Shown here one piece after another: positions 1 to 9,813 of a stretch of 64,000 bases of DNA; within the stretch, counting starts at the first letter, position 1; each line of letters opens with the position of its first letter. Source of the DNA: an uncultured Verrucomicrobiota bacterium. GTDB lineage: Bacteria > Verrucomicrobiota > Verrucomicrobiia > Opitutales > Seribacteraceae. A program made the position numbers and the translations under genes. The DNA lies in the NCBI GenBank assembly GCA_902612125.1, contig CACMBV010000001.1:163365-227364 (forward strand), written 5' to 3'. The notes beneath the pieces were generated by a model. The model was not told the origin of the DNA. It searched no databases and saw nothing but the letters and a program-made list of their open reading frames with translations.

Positions 1-767
1 AAACCGTCGGGTACCGGTTTAACCGGTTTTTTGCTGATTTCGGAAAGCTCGCCCATTTCCAGAATCTTTCCGTATACTTTGTCGAAGGCAACACCCAGCA
101 TTTTTCGCAAATTACGGGCGGTGTAATTTGGAACTTCCGATTTGTTGATCTTTCCGTTTCGCAACGCCTCGAGCAATGCCTTGGCATAGAAATGACTCGA
201 TGACAGGGTATCAATGGTTGCCCGTTTGGCAACGGTATTAAAATTCTGATATTTGGAAATCAGTTCATTGGGAGCTTCCGGGTAATTAAAAAAAGAATAG
301 GCCCGAATTGCATCCACCCTTAAACGGCTATCCAGTAATAAATTGAGCTTACTCGGAAGCTTCTGAAATCGCATTGCCACCAAACCGGTAAGAGCTCTCT
401 TTCGGTCATCGAGATTCGCATCTCCGTTGAGCACAAGTTTCAGTGCATCCTCACTCACGGAAAGATCTCCAAAAATTTGACTGAGCTGGTCAGCCAACTT
501 AACAACTTCCGGATTTTCAGATCGACCCAGTTTAATACGCAACGACTTCCATAAGGCAGGTGCTGCAAGATCCCGCTTGCCGGATAGTCCGTCGAGCGTA
601 CCACGAAGAATCGATGCCTGTACCGCAGAATCTTCGGTTTGGGTCAAGGAGTTGAAAATATGATTCAGTTGAGAATTAAGGGAATTTCCGAGTGATTGCA
701 GGGATAATTGCCAGCAACTTAAGCTTAGCAAACAGGTGCATTTTAAATTATGGAAAAGCAGTTTCAT
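1..767 (-). CDS. Secreted HEAT-like repeat protein, N-terminal part (cut by window edge)
   Basis: The reading frame is open from an ATG at 767 to the window edge, so at least 255 residues are present and the C-terminus is missing. The start has a basic then hydrophobic stretch (residues 1-25) that could be a signal peptide. The rest is helical, with stretches such as LDDRKRALTGLV and a segment around PNYTARNLRKML that resembles the HEAT-like region preceding the cytochrome c domain in PVC-type heme-binding proteins. That family match is from memory and uncertain; no CxxCH is inside the window. Its ATG overlaps the TGA of the upstream sulfatase (ATGA), so the two are probably translationally coupled. 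Confidence 0.6.
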   Translation of the reverse strand, partial: MKLLFHNLKCTCLLSLSCWQLSLQSLGNSLNSQLNHIFNSLTQTEDSAVQASILRGTLDGLSGKRDLAAPALWKSLRIKLGRSENPEVVKLADQLSQIFGDLSVSEDALKLVLNGDANLDDRKRALTGLVAMRFQKLPSKLNLLLDSRLRVDAIRAYSFFNYPEAPNELISKYQNFNTVAKRATIDTLSSSHFYAKALLEALRNGKINKSEVPNYTARNLRKMLGVAFDKVYGKILEMGELSEISKKPVKPVPDG

Positions 768-2239
768 CTGAAATGACGGATTAAATTGTAGGGAGAGCTT
801 TGGGGGATTCCAACCATGGCTGCCGACTTGGTGGGAATTCCCAAGGATAATCTCTTTTTGACTTCTGAAAAATTTAGATCTTCGCTCAGGTTGTGGAATT
901 CATGGCTGTCCTTTTCCAAATCATATAATTCCTCAAATCCATCGGGGTATTGAATCAGGCGATAGCGGCGATCCGAAACCGCATGAGAGGGAGCAGAATC
1001 TCCCTGAAACTGGAAGGAGGTCAGGGAAAGTGATTTTCCCCTTTTTTCCGGATTCCTCAGCTGGGAAACCAAAGACTTTCCGTCACACTGCTTGGGAACC
1101 GGCAGGCCAGCCAGTTCGCACAGTGTAGGATATAAATCGGTCAGGGTGACCGGATAACGGGTTTTTACTCCATCCTTACTGACTCCAGGCGCATGTATAA
1201 ATAATGGTACTCGGGTTGTCTGATCCCATAAGGCAAATTTTTCCCAGTTCTCTTTTTCACCAATATGAAAGCCATGATCCGTCCAGAGAACGACAATGGT
1301 ATTCTTTTTTAGACTTGATGAATCCAGGGCATCCAGCAAACGACCGACCTGATGATCAACATAACTGATGCTGGCAAGATAGCCACGCATCAAATGCTTC
1401 CATTGCTTGTTTTGGCTAACCCACTGGTGCCAATGTATACGCCCATGCGGACGGGCATCCTCGAGGTCATTTTTCAAGTACATAGGGAGCCGGACTTTTT
1501 CAATCGGGTAAAGATCAAACCACCTTTGGGAAACTTCAAATGGAATGTGAGGACGAAATAATCCCACGGCCAAAAACAGGGGTCGGTCTCCCTTTTCTTT
1601 CATCCGCTCGATCGCCCAGTCCACTACGAGATGATCGCCATAAGTTTGGTCATCCTTTTCGATAGCTGCGGCACCAAAGTAATGATTGCTGAGTGGTCTT
1701 TTACCGATAAATCCCTCGTTCTGGTCAATTTCCGTGCTTTCCGGTCTGGGCCAATCCCTGGAAATGGGATCGAGCGGATCGCCCCGATATTCATCCCAGA
1801 CATCGGGATCATTCTGGGAATCGCCCGGAGTCCACTGCAGGGTATGAAAAATCTTACCTCCACCGGCAGCCCAGTATCCATGATCGCGAAAATGCTGGGA
1901 TAGAACCACCACATTTTCCAAAACCTTGGACTCATGCCGCCAACGCGGACCATGGGCTCGGAACATATTCCGGTAAATCCCGGAACGGAATGGATGCACG
2001 CCGGTCATCACCGCAACCCTTGAAGGATGACAGGCGGGTGCAGCACAATGAGCATTGGCAAAAGTTACCGATCGATTCGACAACCTGTCGAAATTTGGAG
2101 TCTTAATTCCAGGATGGTTATCCAAAGGAGAAATGTAGTCATTAAGATCGTCGATGCTGATGAATAAGACATTCTTTTTTTGCGCCGCATAGATTGAAGC
2201 CGATACGGTACAAAACCAACTTATTATCAGAATTTTCAC
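764..2239 (-). CDS. Sulfatase, iduronate-2-sulfatase-like
   Basis: This is a 491-residue type I (formylglycine) sulfatase with an N-terminal signal peptide (about residues 1-19). The metal-binding start of the fold is FISIDDLND, and the maturation motif is CHPSR with Cys70 as the predicted formylglycine. The GGKIFH segment (Lys-x-x-His rather than Lys-Trp-His) and WTDHGFHIGEK are typical of the iduronate-2-sulfatase branch, and ELYDLEKDSHEFHNL is the usual C-terminal signature. It would hydrolyse a sulfate ester from a polysaccharide in the periplasm or at the surface; the true substrate cannot be read from sequence. It is the middle gene of a minus-strand operon, 22 bases after the Gfo/Idh gene. 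Confidence 0.93.
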   Translation of the reverse strand: MKILIISWFCTVSASIYAAQKKNVLFISIDDLNDYISPLDNHPGIKTPNFDRLSNRSVTFANAHCAAPACHPSRVAVMTGVHPFRSGIYRNMFRAHGPRWRHESKVLENVVVLSQHFRDHGYWAAGGGKIFHTLQWTPGDSQNDPDVWDEYRGDPLDPISRDWPRPESTEIDQNEGFIGKRPLSNHYFGAAAIEKDDQTYGDHLVVDWAIERMKEKGDRPLFLAVGLFRPHIPFEVSQRWFDLYPIEKVRLPMYLKNDLEDARPHGRIHWHQWVSQNKQWKHLMRGYLASISYVDHQVGRLLDALDSSSLKKNTIVVLWTDHGFHIGEKENWEKFALWDQTTRVPLFIHAPGVSKDGVKTRYPVTLTDLYPTLCELAGLPVPKQCDGKSLVSQLRNPEKRGKSLSLTSFQFQGDSAPSHAVSDRRYRLIQYPDGFEELYDLEKDSHEFHNLSEDLNFSEVKKRLSLGIPTKSAAMVGIPQSSPYNLIRHFR

Positions 2240-2261
2240 TTTGAACCAAAGTTCAAGTAAA

Positions 2262-3395
2262 TCAGGAACTCATACTCCAATCCGGCAAGCGAGTGAGCTC
2301 CCCCCCCTTGAGGGCGGACTGATGAGCGAGAATACCGGTAAGAGTGATATTGGCGGACTGCACCGCATTGGGGTAGCCCTCTCCTTCTCCACGAAGGAGT
2401 TGTACGAATTGGTGAACGAGATGAGGATGCGAACCGCCATGTCCGGCACCCTGGGTGAAACTCAAATGTTCTTCACCATCCTCATTGGAATAAACGCCTC
2501 CAGTGGTGAATGGAGCAATTTCTTGGGGCAGCAGTTTGGCAAAGTCTGGACACTCCACCTTCTCGGGAATCTCCGGTTCAGGTTTCTTAGCTGTATGCAC
2601 CACCAGGGGTTCACCTTCGACCAAGGGCCATTCGACCGCCTTTTCGGATCCGTAGACTTCAAAACTTTCACGATACTGACGGGCCACATCGAACAGAGAA
2701 CGATAGACCTGGGCACTCAAGTCACTGTTGCGGAACTTGAGATGAGTCGTTTCCACGGCGAAAGGGGAATTGTAATGACCGTGCATTTCCTCGCGAATAG
2801 TTCCGCTCGGGAAACAACTGACATACTCCGCCTCATGCCTACCCAAGCCAAGAACCGGTCCAACACAATGGGTGGCATAATGCATCGGAGGAAGACCGGG
2901 CCAGTAGCCTGGCCATCCATCCATGTCCTGTTGATGGCTAGCCTTGAGAAACTGCAACTTTCCAAGCTCTCCATTCTCGTAGAGTTCCTTCATGTAGAGA
3001 AATTCCCGGGCATAGACTACGGTCTCCATCATCATGTATTTCATGCCACTCTCCGCAGAAAGTTTTACGATGGCCTCGCAATCCTCGACTGAAGTAGCCA
3101 TGGGCACGGTACATGCCACATGCTTCCCGGCCCGCATACCCTCAAGGGTTGCCTCTGCATGATGCGGAATGGGCGTATTTAAATGAACCGCATCAATCTC
3201 GGGATCTTCGAGCAATTTTTCGTAATTGGTAAATCTTTTGGCAATCCCGTACTCATCGGCAATTTTATTTAGGCTTTGCTCGTTCCTCTGACAAATAGCT
3301 ACGATCTCCGCATTGGGATGGCGCTGGTAGATGGGAATGAACTCGGCACCAAAGCCGAGTCCGACTATCGCAATTGTAGGTCTTTCAATATTCAT
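2262..3395 (-). CDS. Gfo/Idh/MocA family oxidoreductase
   Basis: The product is a 377-residue NAD(P)-dependent sugar or inositol oxidoreductase, without a signal peptide, so it is probably cytoplasmic. The Rossmann motif is VGLGFGAEF near residue 12, and the lysine motif of the family is seen as AGKHVACTVPMA (the usual EKP is replaced by TVP). I chose the ATG at 3395 (MNIERPTIAIVG) because the frame upstream to 3509 encodes sequence unlike the family and lies in the divergent promoter region. It leads an operon with a sulfatase and a HEAT-like protein, which suggests oxidation of a desulfated sugar. The divergent AraC-type gene is the likely regulator. Confidence 0.9.
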   Translation of the reverse strand: MNIERPTIAIVGLGFGAEFIPIYQRHPNAEIVAICQRNEQSLNKIADEYGIAKRFTNYEKLLEDPEIDAVHLNTPIPHHAEATLEGMRAGKHVACTVPMATSVEDCEAIVKLSAESGMKYMMMETVVYAREFLYMKELYENGELGKLQFLKASHQQDMDGWPGYWPGLPPMHYATHCVGPVLGLGRHEAEYVSCFPSGTIREEMHGHYNSPFAVETTHLKFRNSDLSAQVYRSLFDVARQYRESFEVYGSEKAVEWPLVEGEPLVVHTAKKPEPEIPEKVECPDFAKLLPQEIAPFTTGGVYSNEDGEEHLSFTQGAGHGGSHPHLVHQFVQLLRGEGEGYPNAVQSANITLTGILAHQSALKGGELTRLPDWSMSS

Positions 3396-3530
3396 AAAAA
3401 AAGAAGTGGGGATTTGTTGAAAAAAGAAGCCAGACTTAAAGAGGAAGCATTTATTATGTGCAACTAACTTATCATAGATCGACGTGAAACAATAGGTTGA
3501 CTTCGTCATATTTTATTGAAAGTTCGCCAT
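3396..3530. promoter_or_regulatory. Divergent promoter region between Gfo/Idh operon and PAS-AraC gene
   Basis: About 135 bases separate the ATG of the minus-strand oxidoreductase (3395) from the ATG of the plus-strand AraC-family gene (3531). Both transcripts must start here or within the upstream ends of the genes. I see no clear -35/-10 pair that I would defend; the assignment rests on gene geometry. Confidence 0.5.
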
Positions 3531-4301
3531 ATGCAGATTTCCCTATTTTCTCAAGAACAGAAGTTGTTTCTCGAAAACATCCAACCACCTACTAGTTTTC
3601 TTCAGATGCTTGAAGCCCTGGAAGGAATTTCTTTTTTCGTTAAGGATATAGGGTTTCGTTTAATATTCGCCAACCCATACTTCTTCCGTAGGCTGGGTCT
3701 CCGATCAGAAATTGAGCTCATCGGAAAAGATGACTTTGAACTTTTCCCCGAGCCCCTTGCTCGTAAATTCAGAAAAGATGACGAAACCATTATGCAGAGC
3801 GGACGGCCCCTAACAGGCTTGGTTGAGCTCTTCCTTAACCAACAGGGTATTCCTGCATGGTATCAAACCAATAAATTTCCCGTTTTTGATCTAGATGGGA
3901 AAGTTTTGGGAATCATGGGAACAGTGCAAAGGTATGAAAAATCAAGTCTTACTGTCAGCCTGGACTCCAAGGTTGAAACTTTAGCCAAGGAATTTAGAAA
4001 TGAAAAAAATAACCCTGTCTCAATCCCTCAACTGGCAAAAAAAATAGGTCTATCGCATCGACAATTGAATCGTAGATTTAAAGAGGCTACTGGATTATCT
4101 CCCCAACAATTTCAAGTTAGAGTAAAAATTGAAAAAGCTTGTAAACTTCTGCGTGAAACCGAGAAAGCTCTGGTCCAAATCGGATTAGAATTAGGGTTCT
4201 GCGATCAAAGTGCTTTTACCGCTCAATTTCGCAAGCGAATGAGTATGACCCCCAGGCAATACAGGACTCAATACGGACGAAACAGGTCATCCGTAAGCTG
4301 A
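3531..4301 (+). CDS. AraC-family transcriptional regulator with N-terminal PAS domain
   Basis: The protein is 256 residues from the ATG at 3531; a TTG at 3516 would add five residues. Residues about 23-130 look like a PAS domain (FVKDIGFRLIFANPYFFRRLG, then GKDDFELFP and a terminal LDGKVLGIMGTVQRY), which would sense a small molecule. Residues about 160-256 form the double helix-turn-helix of AraC/XylS regulators (IPQLAKKIGLSHRQLNRRFKE and the signature GFCDQSAFTAQFRKRMSMTPRQY). It faces the Gfo/Idh-sulfatase operon and probably controls it in response to a sugar or breakdown product. The PAS-AraC combination is common in PVC bacteria. Confidence 0.9.
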   Translation: MQISLFSQEQKLFLENIQPPTSFLQMLEALEGISFFVKDIGFRLIFANPYFFRRLGLRSEIELIGKDDFELFPEPLARKFRKDDETIMQSGRPLTGLVELFLNQQGIPAWYQTNKFPVFDLDGKVLGIMGTVQRYEKSSLTVSLDSKVETLAKEFRNEKNNPVSIPQLAKKIGLSHRQLNRRFKEATGLSPQQFQVRVKIEKACKLLRETEKALVQIGLELGFCDQSAFTAQFRKRMSMTPRQYRTQYGRNRSSVS

Positions 4302-4581
4302 TTAAAGTGCGATCATGCGGGGAAAGTATCTTGCATGACCTACAATCTTCACTAGCTTAAAAGCTTCATTTAATTTGCAATATTTCATTAGACATACGGC
4401 CCGTTTATCCTTCTACGCCTTGATCATGCCAGGCGCATCTTCAAGCGTCGTATTGCTAAATGGGCCATCGGCACAATTAGGGAAATCCGCTAATCTCGAA
4501 AAAAGATGATCAATTCGGAGATATTTATTTGACCGAGGAGTACAGCCTAGCCGGTGGCCACATAAAAAATTAGCTATCTCC

Positions 4582-5868
4582 ATGCGTCACAAACCGATTG
4601 ACTCGAAACTTTTCTCAACCCACCGCAAAAATCTCTGCGAGCGGTTGCCCCACAAGGCACTGGCCATTTCCAATGCCAACGATATCCTCCCAACCAATGC
4701 AGACGGAACTTTACCCATTCATCCCAATTCAGACCTTTTTTATCTATCGGGCATCGAGCAAGAAGAGAGTATTTTGGTGCTTTTCCCCGATTGCCCCAAA
4801 CCCGAGCACCGCGAAATTTTATTTGTACGGGAACCGAGTGAACGCCTAAAAATCTGGGAGGGTTACAAACACAGCCAAGAAGACGCCCGTAAAATTTCGG
4901 GCATTCAGACAGTCTTTTGGACTGAGGATTTTGATAAAGTTTTTCAATTGCTGGCTGCCGATGCGGAAACTTTTTTCCTTAACGACAATGAACACAGCCG
5001 GGCATCCAATGAAGTGGAAACTCGTGATCAACGATTCAACAAAAAGATTCAACGGGACTACCCGCTCCATAAAATTGATCGCCTTGCTCCTCATCTGCAT
5101 GAATTACGCTTTTGTAAAAATCCACTCGAGATCAAACTGATTAAACACGCAGTCGATGTCACTGCCCATGGATTTCGCCGGGTACTAAGCATGATAAAGC
5201 CGGGAATCGCAGAATACGAAATAGAAGCGGAATGGGCGAAAGAATTTATCAAAAGAAGATGTAAGTTCGCCTACACACCTATTCTGGCATCCGGAGGAAA
5301 TGCCTGCGTACTCCATTATCTGCAAAATGATCAGACCTGCCGAAAGGGACAACTTATCCTAATGGATGTGGGTGCCTGCTATGCCAATTACAATGCGGAT
5401 CTTACCCGTACAATCCCCGTTAGTGGAAAATTCAACCGCCGACAAAAACAAGTATACAATGCCGTTTTGCGGGTCCTTCGCCAATGCATTGAGAATGCCA
5501 CCATTGGTAAATCGTTAAAGGAATGGCAAACGGACTCCCATGATATGATGACTGAGGAAATGCTTCGCCTGAAACTGATTACCAAGGGCCAGGTAAAGAA
5601 ACAAGACTCGGATCTACCGGCTTGCCGGAAATATTATATGCACGGCCTTGGACATTCCCTTGGACTGGATGTTCATGATGTCAGTAATGGACAGATGGAA
5701 TTTCGCGAAAATTCGGTTTTTACCGTTGAGCCTGGTATTTATCTTCCTGATGAGGGCTTTGGTATCCGGCTGGAAGATGACATTCAAATTACCAAGAATG
5801 GTCCCATTAATCTAATGTCTAACATTCCGATCGAAGCCGATGAAATTGAAGAGATCATGAACCGGTGA
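4582..5868 (+). CDS. pepP: Xaa-Pro aminopeptidase (M24, aminopeptidase P)
   Basis: This 428-residue cytoplasmic metallopeptidase removes N-terminal residues preceding proline. Residues about 1-150 are the AMP_N domain and about 180-425 the pita-bread M24 domain. The five metal ligands are all visible: Asp262 and Asp273 (MDVGACYANYNADLTRT), His358 (HGLGHSLGLDVHD), Glu383 (VEPGIY) and Glu398 (GIRLEDD). The length matches E. coli PepP (about 440). It appears to be a housekeeping gene placed beside the sulfatase locus; the sulfatase at 5885 follows after 16 bases and may be cotranscribed. The 280-base gap upstream (4302-4581) shows nothing I can name. Confidence 0.93.
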   Translation: MRHKPIDSKLFSTHRKNLCERLPHKALAISNANDILPTNADGTLPIHPNSDLFYLSGIEQEESILVLFPDCPKPEHREILFVREPSERLKIWEGYKHSQEDARKISGIQTVFWTEDFDKVFQLLAADAETFFLNDNEHSRASNEVETRDQRFNKKIQRDYPLHKIDRLAPHLHELRFCKNPLEIKLIKHAVDVTAHGFRRVLSMIKPGIAEYEIEAEWAKEFIKRRCKFAYTPILASGGNACVLHYLQNDQTCRKGQLILMDVGACYANYNADLTRTIPVSGKFNRRQKQVYNAVLRVLRQCIENATIGKSLKEWQTDSHDMMTEEMLRLKLITKGQVKKQDSDLPACRKYYMHGLGHSLGLDVHDVSNGQMEFRENSVFTVEPGIYLPDEGFGIRLEDDIQITKNGPINLMSNIPIEADEIEEIMNR

Positions 5869-5884
5869 TTTAAATTTTATAAAA

Positions 5885-7426
5885 ATGAAAATTATTAGTT
5901 ACCTACTTGCAATCACTGCCCTAAGCTCCTGGGTAAATGCCAAGAAACCAAATGTCATCGTAATCATGGCGGATGATCTCGGATACGGAGACCTCGGGTG
6001 TTATGGGGCAAAGCCAACGAATTTAAAGACTCCAAATATTGATAAACTGGCTAAGAAAGGCATCAAATTCACCAGCGGATATTGTTCCGCTTCGACTTGT
6101 ACGCCCACCCGTTATTCTTTCCTAACCGGGACCTATGCTTTTCGTGGTAAGAATACCGGAATTGCTCCTCCCAGTTCCCCCCTTATTATACCTGAAGAAA
6201 CCTACACCTTGCCCGATATGCTCAAGGAAGCAGGGTACAAAACCGCAGTGATTGGCAAGTGGCATTTAGGGCTGGGAAGTCCGGGTGTCGGACCTCAATG
6301 GAATGAGCAATTAAAACCCGGCCCAAGAGAAATTGGTTTTGATTATAATTTTCTGCTTCCCACCACCAATGACCGGGTACCTCAGGTTTATGTGGAAAAT
6401 CATAAGGTGCTTAATTTGGATCCCAACGACCCTCTCTGGGTTGGAATGAAACAACCAAGTCCCGATCATCCCACTGGAATAACCCATCGCGAAACCCTGA
6501 AGATGGATTGGACTCATGGACATAATCAAACGATTCATAACGGCATAAGCAGGATTGGTTTCTACACTGGCGGTCATGCTGCCCGGTTTCGGGATGAGGA
6601 CCTAGCGGATAAATGGGTGGAGAAATCAAAGGAATGGATGGGAAAGAATAAAAACCATCCATTTTTTCTCTTTTTTGCCTCCCACGATCTGCATGTACCC
6701 CGAATTCCTCATGAGAGATTCCGAAACACTTCTGCGATGAGCTATCGTGGAGATGTCATCGTACAACTCGACTGGTGCGTGGGTGAGATCGTAAAATATC
6801 TGAAAAAAGAGGGACTTGAGAAAAATACCATGATCATCTTCTGCTCGGACAATGGACCGGTGGGAGATGACGGCTATGCCGATGAAGCCCTTGAAAAAAT
6901 GGGGAATCATCGGGCAGCAGGTCCCTACTCAGGTGGAAAATACAGTATCTTCGAAGGCGGTACGCGCACACCCTTTATTACCTACTGGCCGGGTACCATC
7001 AAGCCCGGCGTGTCGAATGAAATGGTCTGCACCATTGATCTGGCTGGCAGTCTTGCAAACCATTTGGGAATTAAACTTCCTAAAGATGCTTGCCTGGACA
7101 GTCTGGATGTGATGGATGCGATGCTCGGAAAAAAAGGAGCCAAAGGACGGCCTCATTTGATCCAGCAGGATAATGGTCGTGGAAACAACTATGGATATCG
7201 GGTTGGTAAATGGAAACTGCAAAGACACGATTCGAAGAAGACCAACAACTATCAGGTAAATAAATTACTCGGTAGCCAACGCGGACAAAAGGTACCTCAA
7301 TTTGCCCTATTTGATTTATCTAAGGACTCTTATGAAAAAAATAACCTGGCGGAGAAAAACCCAAAAGTATTCGAAAGAATGAAATCCGGGTTACAAAAGT
7401 TTCTCGACGACGGAAGAAGCCGTTAA
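5885..7426 (+). CDS. Secreted sulfatase (arylsulfatase type)
   Basis: A 513-residue type I sulfatase with a signal peptide ending near Ala19-Lys20. Canonical parts are in order: metal site MADDLGYGDLGCYG, formylglycine motif CTPTR with Cys72, IGKWHLG, and the second metal site CSDNGPVGDDG. An insertion at residues about 140-215 (with HRETLKMDWTHGHNQ) is longer than in minimal arylsulfatases and may shape substrate choice. The C-terminal region ends in FDLSKDSYEKNNLAEKNP, the usual subdomain. It follows the pepP gene by 16 bases. The 273 bases downstream contain no gene or convincing terminator. Confidence 0.94.
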   Translation: MKIISYLLAITALSSWVNAKKPNVIVIMADDLGYGDLGCYGAKPTNLKTPNIDKLAKKGIKFTSGYCSASTCTPTRYSFLTGTYAFRGKNTGIAPPSSPLIIPEETYTLPDMLKEAGYKTAVIGKWHLGLGSPGVGPQWNEQLKPGPREIGFDYNFLLPTTNDRVPQVYVENHKVLNLDPNDPLWVGMKQPSPDHPTGITHRETLKMDWTHGHNQTIHNGISRIGFYTGGHAARFRDEDLADKWVEKSKEWMGKNKNHPFFLFFASHDLHVPRIPHERFRNTSAMSYRGDVIVQLDWCVGEIVKYLKKEGLEKNTMIIFCSDNGPVGDDGYADEALEKMGNHRAAGPYSGGKYSIFEGGTRTPFITYWPGTIKPGVSNEMVCTIDLAGSLANHLGIKLPKDACLDSLDVMDAMLGKKGAKGRPHLIQQDNGRGNNYGYRVGKWKLQRHDSKKTNNYQVNKLLGSQRGQKVPQFALFDLSKDSYEKNNLAEKNPKVFERMKSGLQKFLDDGRSR

Positions 7427-7699
7427 ATTACTCCCTCTTTTGGAGTGCAGGTTTTATGCAACTTCTACTAATTAAAATGAATAGATGCCTAGGTGTGCGA
7501 AGTTGCAGGTGGTATGACTATTGCATTGCTTAGATTATTTGCGTCCGCCTTTGTACACATGGCCTACTGTCGGTATGGATTTTCCACGGGCACCATGTTG
7601 AAACTTTTTGAATTTGGAAAAAAATGACCAAGGGTAGACTCGAACAAACTACCTTAGTTTTGGGCTCTTAGGACTTGCACTCATCCTGAATTTTTTCTC

Positions 7700-8740
7700 T
7701 TGAAGATTTTTATCCCAGTCATCTCTCTTTTTATCTTTTGTATATTCAGTTGCACAGATTCAAGGGAACAGCCTGTCACAAAGCTTTATGAGCTAAAGGG
7801 ACGAGCATTGGGCACAACCTGGACGATCAAAACACTTTCTCAAGATGAACTAGACCAAAAAGAATTACGGAAAGATATTGTGAGCCGACTTGAAGAACTA
7901 GAAAAAATCTTTTCTCATTGGAGAGCTGAGTCAGAGCTTTATCAATTTAACGCAGCCCTGACCACCACTCCAATTTCAATCCATCCGGAATTACTGGAAT
8001 TACTGAGACATGCACAGTGGATGCACAAGCAAAGTGATGGTACCTTTGATCCCACAATCGCTCCGGTTGTAAATATTTGGGGATTCGGACCGGTTGGGAA
8101 GACTCGCTCCACCCTTCCAACCGAGGATCAAATTCAGAAAGCAATGTCTTTGGCTGGCATGGAAAAACTGGAAATTTTACCCCAGGGGATGGTTCGAAAA
8201 AAAGTGACCACTCTTCAGCTTGATTTCTCCGCCTCAGCTAAGGGTGAAATCATTGATCAAATTTGCAAGCTTCTTGATCGTTGGGGATTAAAAAATTATC
8301 TTGTGGAGATCGGCGGTGAAATAAGAGCCGAGGGAAAAGGTCGAAAGGGAAAAGGTTGGGTTGTAGGTCTCGAAGATGGGAATCTCCAAAAGCCCGAAGA
8401 CATGACATCCGTAACCTTGCGAAACTACGCCGTAGCCACTTCCGGTAGTTACCGACTTACCAAACCCAATCCTGATTCCAACCGCAGTGCATCCCATTTG
8501 ATTGATCCCAGGACGGGTAGACCCATCGAACATTCTCTCGTTGCGGTCAATGCCTTTGCGCCAACCGCACGAGATGCGGATGCCTGGGCTACTGCCCTAA
8601 TGATTTTGGGTCCTGAAGAAGGAATGAAAAAAGGAGAGGAGCTGGATATGGTCGCCCGTTTCATTACGATAGAAAATGGAAAAATGAGAACATTTCTTAC
8701 CACTGCTTATCATAGACTGTATTCCATCGACATGCCTTGA
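7700..8740 (+). CDS. apbE: FAD:protein FMN transferase (ApbE), lipoprotein
   Basis: The 346-residue protein starts with TTG at 7700, because the lipoprotein signal begins there and the lipobox IFSC (Cys18) follows at the right distance. ApbE attaches FMN from FAD to a threonine of partner redox proteins such as NqrB/NqrC or RnfG. Family motifs include GTTWTIK near 38, SDGTFDPTIAPVVNIWGFG near 112, DFSASAKGEIID near 175, HLIDPRTGRP near 267, and the metal-binding segment with Asp294 and Thr298 (DADAWATAL). The expected partner (Nqr or another FMN-binding protein) is not in the window. It stands alone, with 273 bases before it. Confidence 0.94.
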   Translation: MKIFIPVISLFIFCIFSCTDSREQPVTKLYELKGRALGTTWTIKTLSQDELDQKELRKDIVSRLEELEKIFSHWRAESELYQFNAALTTTPISIHPELLELLRHAQWMHKQSDGTFDPTIAPVVNIWGFGPVGKTRSTLPTEDQIQKAMSLAGMEKLEILPQGMVRKKVTTLQLDFSASAKGEIIDQICKLLDRWGLKNYLVEIGGEIRAEGKGRKGKGWVVGLEDGNLQKPEDMTSVTLRNYAVATSGSYRLTKPNPDSNRSASHLIDPRTGRPIEHSLVAVNAFAPTARDADAWATALMILGPEEGMKKGEELDMVARFITIENGKMRTFLTTAYHRLYSIDMP

Positions 8741-8897
8741 ATTAAGGCTGGTGAAAATATTTACTTACAATGGAAAAACCAAAAGTCGAAAAACTAAAAG
8801 TGGTTCTGGTTTGTTGAATTAGAAAGGTGTACTCCTTATAAAAAAATAAACGAATCAAAGAAATTTCCACAATTTATGTTTTTCAGAATAAATGTGA

Positions 8898-9800
8898 TTA
8901 AAGTTTCTGCCTAAGGATTTTCGGTAAATCTTCTTTAAAAGATCGAAAACGCAAGCCGAAGCGAAATTGCAATGATTCAATTTCATCAGAATCCAATGTT
9001 TTTTTTTCATAAAGCTCAAAGACCTTATCTTTAAATCGATGAATTCCTAGCACAACAAACTTCATAAAAAATTGAGGGATGGGTATTGGCAGAGCTACAA
9101 CATGGCGAGCAATTGCGATTGTTATAGTGTGTAACCCTATCGATTTCCGACCGGCAATTGAATACACACTAGACTCACCATGATTGACTAGGTGAACAAC
9201 CGCTGAAGCAACATCAAAAGCATGGACGGGTTGTAATTTTGAATCTTTTAGACCCAAAAGTGGTATCATCCTAATTCGTCGACCGAGTTTGATAAGTTGA
9301 TCGATAAATTCGTTTCCAGAATCATCATATATAAGAGTAGGACGGATTGTATGTATAATGCAATCTTGTAAAAGTTCATTGAAAACTTGCTCTACTATTA
9401 ACTTGGAAGAGGCATAATTTCCACGGCAAGAAAATGTGACATTATGGGAGCTTATATTCACAATACATGTAATTAACATTTTTCTTGCAATAATAGATAC
9501 CGTACGAGCCATTTTAATATTAGGCCGAAAATCTGAGTTTGAAGTTGGATCTAAACCTGCAGCATGGATGAGAGCCTTTGGTGTTTTGGAAAGTCTTGGC
9601 AGTGCTTCATTCGCTAATATTAGATCAAACACAAAGACACTAAGCATAGGGTAGTGAGCAGCAAGATTATCAATTTTATCTCTAGATTTATGTACTATTG
9701 CAACTACTTCATAACCTTCTTTGAGTAGCGTATGACATATATGTTGCCCCAAAAAACCGTTTGCACCTGTTATAAGAATAGGACCATCTAGATTAGTCAT
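8898..9800 (-). CDS. NAD-dependent epimerase/dehydratase (extended SDR)
   Basis: A 300-residue extended short-chain dehydrogenase. The nucleotide-binding motif TGANGFLG is at residues 11-18 and the catalytic YxxxK is Tyr129-Lys133 (YASSK), preceded by a serine-rich NISSHN at the expected place. I use the ATG at 9800 rather than upstream TTG codons because a GAGGAGG Shine-Dalgarno sequence (9807-9813) lies six bases before it. The Shine-Dalgarno overlaps the stop codon of the upstream radical SAM gene, so the two form an operon. It would act on a nucleotide sugar or related carbonyl; the substrate is unknown. Base composition is more AT-rich than in the sulfatase genes. Confidence 0.88.
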   Translation of the reverse strand: MTNLDGPILITGANGFLGQHICHTLLKEGYEVVAIVHKSRDKIDNLAAHYPMLSVFVFDLILANEALPRLSKTPKALIHAAGLDPTSNSDFRPNIKMARTVSIIARKMLITCIVNISSHNVTFSCRGNYASSKLIVEQVFNELLQDCIIHTIRPTLIYDDSGNEFIDQLIKLGRRIRMIPLLGLKDSKLQPVHAFDVASAVVHLVNHGESSVYSIAGRKSIGLHTITIAIARHVVALPIPIPQFFMKFVVLGIHRFKDKVFELYEKKTLDSDEIESLQFRFGLRFRSFKEDLPKILRQKL

Positions 9801-9806
9801 AGTCAA

Positions 9807-9813
9807 CCTCCTC
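9807..9813 (-). promoter_or_regulatory. Strong Shine-Dalgarno site deciding the SDR start
   Basis: On the minus strand the heptamer GAGGAGG lies six bases before the ATG at 9800 and overlaps the TGA of the radical SAM gene (9812-9814). Most other genes in the window have no recognisable Shine-Dalgarno sequence, so this one stands out. Confidence 0.8.

Noticed and set aside
2241..3092. Plus-strand open frame of 283 codons
   Set aside because: It lies wholly opposite the Gfo/Idh gene, whose family motifs are clear; the plus-strand product has no family signal.
4302..4581. Possible gene remnant between AraC and pepP
   Set aside because: A short frame with basic residues is visible but has no start, family pattern or support.
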